Source: Collinsella sp. TF08-11AT (GTDB taxonomy: Bacteria; Actinomycetota; Coriobacteriia; Coriobacteriales; Coriobacteriaceae). Taken from it: a DNA stretch of 20,865 nt. This document shows, piece by piece, positions 15,433-20,865 of this stretch. Both the position numbers and the translations under genes were made by a program. The stretch covers positions 1-20,865 of the forward strand of contig NZ_QSRL01000021.1 of NCBI RefSeq assembly GCF_003437035.1, read 5' to 3'. A model generated the notes under the pieces. That model searched no databases. It was given only the letters and a program-made list of their open reading frames with translations, and was not told where the DNA came from. Position 1 is the stretch's first letter. Each line of letters opens with the position of its first letter.

Positions 15433-15462
15433 ATTGTAGAACATGTTGTTTAAACATGTATA
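15433..15462 (-). promoter_or_regulatory. Putative malQ promoter with an embedded operator
   Basis: On the minus strand TATACA (15462-15457) and TACAAT (15438-15433) are 18 nt apart. TTGTTTAAAC (plus strand, 15446-15455) lies in the spacer, flanked by two ACATGT palindromes (15441-15446 and 15454-15459). A repressor bound there would block RNA polymerase. The 10-mer is identical to those beside the PTS-HAD and gntR genes. Confidence 0.5.
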
Positions 15463-15509
15463 GAGAGAATGAAAAAGTTCCCGACTTTCGGTGAATGGTA
15501 GTGCGCCAT

Positions 15510-15580
15510 AGACGATATGAGTTGAACATTGGGAGCTCCTCCCCTTGCGGCTCTTTTGTGGGTCGGGCGACAATGGTCGT
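15510..15580. repeat. Left copy of a ~70-bp inverted repeat flanking IS remnants
   Basis: This 71-bp stretch matches the reverse complement of 16309-16378 at roughly 85-90% with one single-base gap. Shared blocks include GACGATATGAGTTGAACATT, CTCCCCTTGC and GTGGGTCGGGCGACAATGGT. It is probably a mobile-element end, but I cannot name the family. Confidence 0.75.
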
Positions 15581-15660
15581 CGTCATTAAAGACCGGCTGC
15601 CAGCCAGGTTGCAACAATGCAAGAAGGGTTCACATTCAGTTGGCCGTTGACACAAACAAT

Positions 15661-15930
15661 CGCGCGAAGACCTCGTCTTCTTCGGTAAGTCCAGGCGCGG
15701 CAAGACGCGCATGGCAGTCGCCCTCACGATGCGCGCGGTCGCCGCGGACATGTCGGTCAGGTTCTGGCAGACCGCGCAGCTGGTTCTCGAGCTCGGCAAC
15801 GCGAAGCGCAAGGGAACGCTGTCGAAACTGTTGAACGACGTGTCGCCCGCGAGGCTGCTCGTGCTCGACGAGTTCGTCTACGTCCCCTGCGACGTAGACG
15901 GTGCGAGGGTTCTCTACCAGGTCATTTCCG
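15661..15930 (+). pseudogene. IS21-family IstB ATPase fragment
   Basis: The plus frame reads REDLVFFGKSRRGKTRMAVA, a Walker A region, then SVRFWQTAQLVLEL, LLVLDEF (Walker B) and DGARVLYQVIS. This matches the order of the central part of IstB, the helper ATPase of IS21 transposons. Both the N terminus and the region after QVIS are missing. The homology stops where an opposite-strand IS110-type fragment begins, so the gene was cut by a later insertion or rearrangement. No istA is present in the window. Confidence 0.7.
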
Positions 15931-16300
15931 TCCATGTAGTGCTCGTAGGCCGCGGCGTCGTCGGGCTCGTCGAAGGAGAGGGACTCCGTCCAGTCCCAGT
16001 AGGCCCCCGTCCAGGCGCCCCTGCGCCTGCCGGCCGGCGTCGTCTCGTCGAAGACGAGGCCGTGGCGCAGCAGGAACTTCGACATCCGCTGCTTGGCGTG
16101 TTGCAGGTCGTCGCGCGCGTCCTCGAGGGCGCTCGTCGGGGACCCACACCTCGACGACGTTGCGGCGCGCCAGCATGCGTGCCAGCCACTCGGCGTCGCG
16201 GCGGTCGTTCTTGCGGCCGCGGTCGGCCGCGGGCCGGTGCATCTTCGGGACCGCCCCGACGACGCAGCCGAGGCCGAGGGCCCGCAGCGCGCGGCCGCGG
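15931..16300 (-). pseudogene. IS110-family transposase fragment, frameshifted
   Basis: Minus-strand reading gives ALGLGCVVGAVPKMHRPAAD, then KNDRRDAEWLARML and VVEVWVPDE in one frame. It then continues in a second frame as ALEDARDDLQHAKQRMSKFL, LRHG and WDWTESLSF. This is the N-terminal half of a DEDD-type IS110 transposase, with a frameshift near 16130-16140. The first part of the protein and the whole C-terminal half, with the serine domain, are missing, so it is inactive. It abuts the IstB fragment on its left and the right inverted-repeat copy on its right. Confidence 0.75.
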
Positions 16301-16308
16301 TTGATGGT

Positions 16309-16378
16309 ACGACCATTGTCGCCCGACCCACGAGAGAGCTGCAAGGGGAGAGGCCCCAATGTTCAACTCATATCGTCT
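16309..16378. repeat. Right copy of the ~70-bp inverted repeat flanking IS remnants
   Basis: This is the reverse-complement partner of 15510-15580. The pair bounds an 869-bp segment holding the IstB and IS110 fragments. The IS110-type transposase homology ends within about ten bases of this repeat. The 250 bp to its right, up to the DUF2975 gene, hold no gene that I can support; a TACAAT (16574-16579) could be a -10 element. Confidence 0.75.
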
Positions 16379-16628
16379 GTTGTGCCAGAGTCGCTCGGGA
16401 AAGCGCGACCGACGCAGCGCGCTGTTTTCCAGTCACATCCAGTTCGGGTTGATTTCAGCATGCGATAAGAAACTGGATTTGAATTTCGACTCGAAAGATG
16501 GGCAATGCTGATGAGAAACGCTTGGAGTTCGGGATTGCGCGGCGTGAAGCGACCCTCTTCTTATCGAGTTCGTTACAATGTAGGAAAAACAGTAAGTAAG
16601 AAGACCTCTGATTGCTTTAGGAGGAGCT

Positions 16629-17168
16629 GTGGTGAATAGCGCCCAGAAGATCGATAAGTCCATCCAGAAGATGATGACTCTCGGAAGAAGGCTTGGGATT
16701 CTGTTTACGGCGCTGTTTATAGCGGTGTGTTGCTGTTCGGTGGTGGTGGTTATTTCCATTGGGCTTATGGCTGCTCAAGGAAACCTATATGATCCATCAA
16801 AGACGGTTTCCGTAGTGGTTCCTTTGATGTATCTTCTGATTTCCGGAGGGGCCACATGGACCCTGCGGGGAATCAGCATGGACATGGCTCATGGCGAATC
16901 GCCCTTTACCCTTTCGCATGCTCGAAGAATCTCGATTATCGGGTGGCTGTTTGTTGCAGCGGCAATAGGTGACCTCTTGTTTTCTCCGGGGTTTCTTTCG
17001 ATAGTGATTGGCCCCTTCGACTTGCTGGGGAACGCCTATTCGATGTTTGAAAACCTGGCCCTGCCCATAGATATTGGTGCTGTGCTGGGGGCCGTTTGCT
17101 GCTTCTCGATTTCTGCGATATGGCGCTACGGAGCTCTGCTTCAAGACCAGACCGAGGATTTGGTGTGA
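16629..17168 (+). CDS. DUF2975-type four-helix membrane protein
   Basis: This 179-residue protein has four predicted membrane helices (about 18-42, 60-80, 98-120 and 140-163). A charged segment between helices 2 and 3 reads SMDMAHGESPFTLSHARRI, the 'GxPF' region typical of DUF2975 proteins. Function is unknown. In Firmicutes such genes pair with a small YozG-like HTH gene, as here with an 8-bp gap. GGAGG lies before adjacent GTG codons at 16629 and 16632; the second has the better spacing and either could start the protein. Confidence 0.75.
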   Translation: MVNSAQKIDKSIQKMMTLGRRLGILFTALFIAVCCCSVVVVISIGLMAAQGNLYDPSKTVSVVVPLMYLLISGGATWTLRGISMDMAHGESPFTLSHARRISIIGWLFVAAAIGDLLFSPGFLSIVIGPFDLLGNAYSMFENLALPIDIGAVLGAVCCFSISAIWRYGALLQDQTEDLV

Positions 17169-17176
17169 GGGGCGGC

Positions 17177-17506
17177 ATGGACTATCTGATTATTGAGCTT
17201 GAAAGCTTATTGCTTCGACGCGGAAAGACGAGTACGGATATCATTCGGGCGACCGGGCACACACCGGCAAGTATCTCAAAAATACGAAATGGCAAGGTGA
17301 AGGCAATTAGGTTAAAGACATTGCTGGATATTTGCGTAGAGCTTGATTGCCAGCCTGGCGATCTTATTAAGCGCGTCAACGAAAGAGAACTTGAGGAACT
17401 GGCGACGCGGCGCGCCCGCAACGCGCTGAGCAGGGCGACCGCGACGGGTGATGACCCGGTCCTGGAGTCAGATCATGTTTACGTGGTCGATCTTAGAGAC
17501 GACTGA
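17177..17506 (+). CDS. YozG-like XRE-family HTH regulator
   Basis: This 109-residue protein begins with a compact Cro/C1-type helix-turn-helix domain (about 1-66). The stretch HTPASISKIRNGKVKAIRLK followed by CQPGDLI is characteristic of the YozG-like subgroup. The C-terminal tail (about 70-109) is charged, has no recognisable domain and ends with VYVVDLRDD. The ATG at 17177 follows GAGG and lies 8 bp after the DUF2975 stop codon; a longer in-frame reading from 17096 overlaps that gene and is unlikely. It probably controls its own operon and could act on the peptide promoter 180 bp downstream. Confidence 0.85.
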   Translation: MDYLIIELESLLLRRGKTSTDIIRATGHTPASISKIRNGKVKAIRLKTLLDICVELDCQPGDLIKRVNERELEELATRRARNALSRATATGDDPVLESDHVYVVDLRDD

Positions 17507-17537
17507 GGCTGGAGAATAAAAAAGTATTGAGCAGGTG

Positions 17538-17569
17538 CAGCCCGTGAAAACAACGGTTTTCACGGGCTG
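17538..17569 (+). terminator. Terminator of the DUF2975-HTH operon
   Basis: A perfect 14-bp stem (17538-17551 with 17556-17569) is closed by an AACG loop and followed by TTCATTC. It ends the regulator operon and separates it from the peptide-ABC genes. Confidence 0.85.
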
Positions 17570-17689
17570 TTCATTCAACGTCCTGCAGTGGCCTGTATTT
17601 CTCGCCGCGTCACTGGGGAACGAGAGAGTCATTTCCTGTGCTGGATGCAGGGGGGTGCTTACCTTGTGTAATATATAAATAAGCTTATA

Positions 17690-17718
17690 TTGAAATATGA
17701 TACATATCGAATTAGAAT
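17690..17718 (+). promoter_or_regulatory. Promoter of the peptide-ABC operon
   Basis: TTGAAA (17690-17695), a 17-nt spacer, and TAGAAT (17713-17718) make a near-consensus vegetative promoter in an AT-rich island (about 17660-17740). A second candidate, TTGTGT-16-TATATT (17664-17691), overlaps it. The short inverted repeat CGAATT...AATTCG (17708-17713, about 17729-17734) spans the -10 and start region and could be an operator. The first peptide ATG lies about 38 nt after the -10. Confidence 0.65.
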
Positions 17719-17756
17719 AACATTATCAATTCGGTATGCAAGGAAAGGAGGGAGAG

Positions 17757-17876
17757 ATGGATTGGATTAACGAGCCGGAGGAAGGCGTTGCACCCGCGTG
17801 CGGCAACTGCTTCTTCTACGCGCACGGGGGATGCACGAAGAGGTGCCCCAATCAGTCCTGCACGTTCCGTTTCTAG
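17757..17876 (+). CDS. Cysteine-rich 39-residue peptide, copy 1
   Basis: This small protein starts MDWINEPEEG, contains CGNCFFYAHGGC and ends CTFRF. Cysteines are at 15, 18, 26, 30 and 35 and a histidine at 23. A very strong GGAGGGAG ribosome binding site precedes the ATG, and a near-consensus promoter lies just upstream. A paralogue with every cysteine in the same place follows 46 bp later. The N-terminal 14 residues (acidic, Trp3, Pro7, Gly10, Pro13) could be a leader and the Cys-rich part a core, as in bacteriocin or RiPP precursors. A small zinc-binding protein is the main alternative. I do not recognise a family, and no maturation enzyme is visible in the window. The downstream ABC genes suggest export or immunity. 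Confidence 0.75.
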   Translation: MDWINEPEEGVAPACGNCFFYAHGGCTKRCPNQSCTFRF

Positions 17877-17885
17877 GGGGCAGAG

Positions 17886-17921
17886 ATGAACTGGCTTTCT
17901 ACCGCGAAAGGAGGGGAATGA
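17886..17921 (+). CDS. 11-codon micro-ORF between the two peptide genes
   Basis: The frame reads MNWLSTAKGGE and stops. Its first four residues resemble the MDWI and MEWI starts of the two flanking peptides, so it may be the stump of a third copy. It could instead be only a translational-coupling leader: its end overlaps the ribosome binding site of copy 2, and its stop codon at 17919-17921 is 1 bp before that ATG. A G-rich sequence precedes it. Confidence 0.25.
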   Translation: MNWLSTAKGGE

Positions 17922-17922
17922 A

Positions 17923-18042
17923 ATGGAATGGATTACCGAGCCGTCAGCCGGGGCTGAGCCCATGTGCAGCAATTGCTTCTTTTACGCGCACGGCAGCTGC
18001 AGCACCAAGTGTTCTTCACAGGAGTGCACTATCCGCTTTTAG
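17923..18042 (+). CDS. Cysteine-rich 39-residue peptide, copy 2
   Basis: This paralogue of the peptide at 17757 has the same length and the same Cys15, Cys18, Cys26, Cys30, Cys35 and His23. The shared pattern is M-x-W-I-x-E-P, then P-x-C-x-N-CFFYAHG-x-C, then K-C or C, Q-x-C-T-x-RF. Variable residues differ mostly between cysteines and in the N-terminal acidic part. GGAGGGG lies six bases before the ATG at 17923. The stop codon is inside a 13-bp hairpin (18024-18054), and an ABC ATPase gene begins 165 bp later. Function unknown; see copy 1 for alternatives. Confidence 0.75.
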   Translation: MEWITEPSAGAEPMCSNCFFYAHGSCSTKCSSQECTIRF

Positions 18043-18070
18043 CGGATAGTGCACGCCGTACGGCGTGCAC
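18024..18070 (+). promoter_or_regulatory. Two overlapping, mutually exclusive hairpins at the end of peptide copy 2
   Basis: Hairpin A pairs GTGCACTATCCGC (18024-18036) with its exact complement (18042-18054) around TTTTA. Hairpin B is a perfect 22-bp palindrome (18049-18070). They share GTGCAC at 18049-18054, so only one can form at a time. The stop codon of copy 2 (18040-18042) lies in the loop and stem of A, so a terminating ribosome would melt A and permit B. The position between peptide and ABC genes suggests control of the peptide-to-transporter ratio. Confidence 0.7.
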
Positions 18071-18207
18071 AGACTGTTCAAAGATATTTTGGCCAGCAGC
18101 GCCTGAGGGGCGATGTGGCATTGCAATATGGGGGGCGAACCGACGTTACCTATAACCCCGCACAATTGCCATGTCGTCCCTTTTTATTGACGGGGAGGAT
18201 GTCGTCC

Positions 18208-19128
18208 ATGCGGGAAGTCCCAGTTGAATTGCGTGCCATATCCAAGAGATATGGCGGGTTTGAAGCGGTTAAATCAGTCTCGTTCTCTTTAATGGAAGGC
18301 GAGCTGTGTGCACTCATTGGGGAGAATGGTGCCGGCAAGAGCACGTTAATTCGATTGATCACGGGGCTTTCGGAGCCATCGTCAGGAACGATCTCGATGT
18401 TTGGGCAAACCGGGAGACGTGAAATACGGAGCTGCAGGGAAAGGCTGGGTTATATGCCCGACCTCAATGCTTCGTATCCTAATCTGACCGCGCGAGACAA
18501 CTTGGTCGTTCGCTGTATTGAGTGGGGGCTTCCCACCGATCGTTCCATCGACGGTGTGTTATCAACCGTCGGTTTGGGGGAGGCCGGCGGGAAGAAAGTG
18601 AAGAACTTCTCAATGGGAATGAGGAGGCGTCTCGATCTGGCCATAGCGTTGCTGGGCGATCCGGAGCTGTTGATCCTGGACGAGCCGACAAACGGCCTGG
18701 ATCCGATGGGGATAGTCGAAGTAAGAAAAATCCTTACGCATCTTAACAAAGATCAAGGTAAAACGATTCTCGTATCCAGCCACAATCTTGAGGAGATGCA
18801 CAAGCTGGCAACTGATTACCTCTTCATAAGTCATGGTCGCCTCATTCGAAGGATGACCGCACCTCAGCTGGAAAAGTCATGCCGCGGTGGTTTCGTGTTG
18901 CATGTGGACGATCTGGAGCGAACGAGATCGGTTCTCGGAGATGAGACCTCACATTCTTTTCTGCCGGACGGCAGCGTCCTTATGCGCTATGAGGAGAAAA
19001 AGGAAGGGCGGGGCATTGCAATCGAAGCGCTCTCGACCGCAGGTGTGAGGGTTGCGGAGGCGTATTCTCATAGGAAGAGCCTTGAGGAGTTTTATTCGGA
19101 GCTCATCGGTCGAGAGAGCGAGCTGTGA
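18208..19128 (+). CDS. ABC transporter ATP-binding protein (BcrA/LanF-like)
   Basis: This 306-residue ATPase of the drug/peptide-export or immunity class has Walker A GENGAGKST (38-46), a signature FSMGM (134-138), Walker B/Glu Asp158-Glu159 in LILDEPTNGLDP, and switch His192 in SSHNLEE. The C-terminal region (about 215-306) is the short extension typical of BcrA-like proteins. I chose the ATG at 18208, about nine bases after GGGGAGG; the frame is open upstream to 18049 but that part is not ABC-like. The gene overlaps the first permease start (TGATG). With two permeases next to it, it resembles bacitracin-resistance and lantibiotic-immunity (LanFEG) exporters; the substrate may be the upstream peptides, which I infer only from position. 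Confidence 0.88.
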   Translation: MREVPVELRAISKRYGGFEAVKSVSFSLMEGELCALIGENGAGKSTLIRLITGLSEPSSGTISMFGQTGRREIRSCRERLGYMPDLNASYPNLTARDNLVVRCIEWGLPTDRSIDGVLSTVGLGEAGGKKVKNFSMGMRRRLDLAIALLGDPELLILDEPTNGLDPMGIVEVRKILTHLNKDQGKTILVSSHNLEEMHKLATDYLFISHGRLIRRMTAPQLEKSCRGGFVLHVDDLERTRSVLGDETSHSFLPDGSVLMRYEEKKEGRGIAIEALSTAGVRVAEAYSHRKSLEEFYSELIGRESEL

Positions 19129-19946
19129 TGAAACGCGAGTTCATCTCAGCTTTTCGGAGCGAGGTATGGTTGCTCGCCAGGCACCCGGCGACCGCTCTGA
19201 TGATTGCGCTTGCGGCTGTGCTGTATGTGGTTGCGGCTGCGACTTCGTCTGAGGTGCTGATCATGGTCGCCGGTGATGACCCGTATACGCTTGGAGGGGC
19301 TATAGGTTTTATTGGAAACCTAGTGGATGCAGGGGACGTTTTGGGCTCTGTTGCCCGGACGTCTTTTGCGTCTACAGTGGTCTGGATTCCGGTGACGATT
19401 CTCTACGCGGTTTACGCTACGTCGAGAGACTTTGAATCCGTGGCTTACGCCGTATCGAGATCGCGAGGGGTGTCGCAGGCGGCGATTGTGATCACGAAGC
19501 TGTTGGTGAACTGCACTCTGGTCGGTGCCGTGTATCTTCTTTCTACGACTGCGCTGTATTTAACCAAGATGGCCCAATGGGACGTTGGGGCCTCGTGCTC
19601 AGGGTTTGCCCAATTTGTATCGATTGCGCTGATGATCGCGCTGCTGCTCATTTCGATGTACGCCGCTACCTTCGCCCTGTATTTGCTCACGAGGAGTGTG
19701 GTGGCGAGCAGCGTCGTTGCAATAGCGGTTTCGACATTTGTGATGGTGTGGTTCCCAAGTACATACGGAAGCGGTCAGCCCAGCTTGCTGCTCATGCTCT
19801 CGCCCGTGTATTACCTGATGAACCTGTGTTCCCTGAGTATGCAGAATGTTGGTGTAATTCAGGTTTTGCTGTATGCGGGCGGCACTGTGCTTGTGTCGGT
19901 TGGAGTTGCGCTCGTCTCGCTATTTGTAAGGACGGCGGTTCGATGA
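19128..19946 (+). CDS. ABC-2-type permease, first (LanE/BcrB-like)
   Basis: This 272-residue membrane protein has about six hydrophobic segments: near 22-42, then three or four in the middle (about 80-100, 130-150, 165-190 and 195-220), and one at the C terminus (about 245-268). A cytoplasmic stretch between early segments (ATSRDFESVAYAVSRSRGVS) is the usual ABC-2 coupling region. Overlap with the ATPase gene (TGATG) and with the next permease (ATGA) shows translational coupling. An in-frame GTG one codon earlier is possible. I see no specific substrate signature. Confidence 0.8.
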   Translation: MKREFISAFRSEVWLLARHPATALMIALAAVLYVVAAATSSEVLIMVAGDDPYTLGGAIGFIGNLVDAGDVLGSVARTSFASTVVWIPVTILYAVYATSRDFESVAYAVSRSRGVSQAAIVITKLLVNCTLVGAVYLLSTTALYLTKMAQWDVGASCSGFAQFVSIALMIALLLISMYAATFALYLLTRSVVASSVVAIAVSTFVMVWFPSTYGSGQPSLLLMLSPVYYLMNLCSLSMQNVGVIQVLLYAGGTVLVSVGVALVSLFVRTAVR

Positions 19947-20731
19947 ATCTTGGGATGTCGGTCAGGGCGGAACTGTTCCGCGCAAGGAGAATGAAACTCG
20001 CCGTGATAATAGCGCTGATGTATTTGGGCATCGCGGGGATTTATGTGTTTGCCGGGTCCGGCGCATGGGTCTCCGCAGGGGGAGAGGGCCAGTTCTTTGG
20101 CTTTTCCGCCGATCCGGGCTATCTTTTCTCGATAGGGGTTGGGCCAACGGGTATCTCTTCCTGGCTAAGTGTCGTCTCCATGGCGCATACGGTGTTCTTC
20201 CCAATCGTCTCTGTTGTTGTGGCGGGGACGCTATTCGGTGATGCGACGAGCGTGTCGGCAAGGGGAGTTTCGATTGCTCGGGGCTTCCGCAGCTGGCAGC
20301 TGTTTGCGGCAAAGACATTGGCTTGCGAAGTGTATACGCTGTGCCCCTACATCGTGTTTACTCTCGGTGTCGCTGCGGTCTTTGCCGTGTGCTCCGGAAG
20401 CGGTCTAGACAGCCTTACGGTTGGTAATGTGACCTCGGCACTCCTGTCGAATATCGTTATAGACGCCGCTTATACGCTGATGGTTGCGGTTGCATATGAG
20501 GTGTTCAGGATCAGATCTCTTGTGTCGGGAGCCTTGCTGGTCGCAACGTTCGCGGGCCTTGTTATCGCGATGAGTTTCCCAACCGTTTTACCCCCGGTTC
20601 ACATGGCTTATTGGATGAGGGCGTGCGGGGCTGCCGGCGGGACGGTCCTGATGGCTGCATGCGGCCATGCGGTCATCGTGTCGCTCGCATGTCTATTGCT
20701 GCTTTCGTGCAGTTTTTATCGAAGAAGGTAG
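19943..20731 (+). CDS. ABC-2-type permease, second (LanG-like)
   Basis: This 262-residue membrane protein has about six hydrophobic segments (near 20-38, 70-95, 120-145, 155-180, 190-210 and 235-258). The coupling region reads ATSVSARGVSIARGFRSWQL. The ATG overlaps the previous stop codon by four bases. The open frame extends far upstream (to 19577), but that part is a shadow of the first permease. With the upstream ATPase and permease it makes a three-gene exporter of the LanFEG layout. Confidence 0.8.
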   Translation: MNLGMSVRAELFRARRMKLAVIIALMYLGIAGIYVFAGSGAWVSAGGEGQFFGFSADPGYLFSIGVGPTGISSWLSVVSMAHTVFFPIVSVVVAGTLFGDATSVSARGVSIARGFRSWQLFAAKTLACEVYTLCPYIVFTLGVAAVFAVCSGSGLDSLTVGNVTSALLSNIVIDAAYTLMVAVAYEVFRIRSLVSGALLVATFAGLVIAMSFPTVLPPVHMAYWMRACGAAGGTVLMAACGHAVIVSLACLLLLSCSFYRRR

Positions 20732-20797
20732 TGCGCTGGCGTATGCGCAGCGTCTGAGGGTCGATATGGATTTGGTTGGAAATGGAGATGGTGCGAA

Positions 20798-20865
20798 GTG
20801 AAACTGTCGCAATCCTTGATTCTCATCTTCATTGCAACAGACTCAGGACTCAGCGCAACGCGTTG
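20798..20865 (+). CDS. Possible start of another gene, cut by the window edge
   Basis: A GTG at 20798 opens a frame reading VKLSQSLILIFIATDSGLSA to the last base, hydrophobic at the start like a signal peptide or membrane protein. It overlaps the stop codon of an 11-codon frame (20766-20801, MDLVGNGDGAK) that follows GAGGG. It could be a further member of the peptide-ABC operon. Only 22 codons are visible, so this is a weak call. Confidence 0.25.
   Translation, partial: MKLSQSLILIFIATDSGLSATR

Noticed and set aside
18049..18207. N-terminal extension of the ABC ATPase
   Set aside because: The extra 53 residues do not match ABC proteins and would begin inside the hairpin; a good ribosome binding site supports the start at 18208.
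19577..19942. Upstream extension of the second permease
   Set aside because: It overlaps the first permease in another frame and gives a Cys/Arg-rich sequence without membrane segments; the ATGA overlap start at 19943 is normal for such operons.

Overview
The window looks like the chromosome of a high-GC anaerobic gut actinobacterium of the class Coriobacteriia. Collinsella or a close relative is my best guess, from GC-rich codon use, the mix of sugar PTS and ABC genes, and an IS110-type relic. This comes from reading the sequence; no database was searched.

Left edge (1-733): an AT-rich stretch bounded by a 15-bp inverted repeat, a REP-like palindrome, GC-rich direct repeats that contain tRNA 3'-end fragments, and a minus-strand tRNA-Gln(UUG) with its terminator. 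Positions 734-2804 hold two minus-strand housekeeping-type genes: a protein with two peptidoglycan-binding domains and what looks like a dead amidase domain (CwlM-like), and a long-chain polyprenyl diphosphate synthase.

Positions 2920-15462 form an alpha-glucan/alpha-glucoside uptake and breakdown block. A minus-strand PTS EIIC-EIIB protein fused to a HAD phosphatase is divergent from a GntR/UTRA (TreR-like) regulator. A four-gene plus-strand maltodextrin-type ABC importer follows: Tat/lipoprotein binding protein, two permeases and an ATPase with a lysine-rich insert. Convergent to it are minus-strand malQ (4-alpha-glucanotransferase) and glgP/malP (alpha-glucan phosphorylase). Imported maltodextrins would be reshuffled by MalQ and phosphorolysed to glucose-1-phosphate by GlgP. 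The 10-mer TTGTTTAAAC or close variants lies upstream of the PTS gene, gntR, the ABC operon and malQ, which suggests one regulon. Between the two convergent blocks lies an array of three 57-bp inverted-repeat units (11129-11346).

Positions 15510-16378 are a mobile-element graveyard: about 70-bp inverted repeats flank an IS21 istB fragment joined head-on to a frameshifted IS110-type transposase fragment.

Positions 16629-20865 look like an accessory module: a DUF2975 membrane protein with a YozG-like HTH regulator; a strong promoter; two tandem 39-residue paralogous peptides with five cysteines at identical positions; two overlapping, mutually exclusive hairpins at the end of the second peptide gene; and a three-gene BcrA/LanFEG-like ABC exporter (ATPase and two permeases) with overlapping genes. 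The peptides have no function I can assign. Peptide pair plus exporter is the best candidate here for an undescribed system, possibly a bacteriocin/RiPP or a signalling peptide with export or self-immunity.
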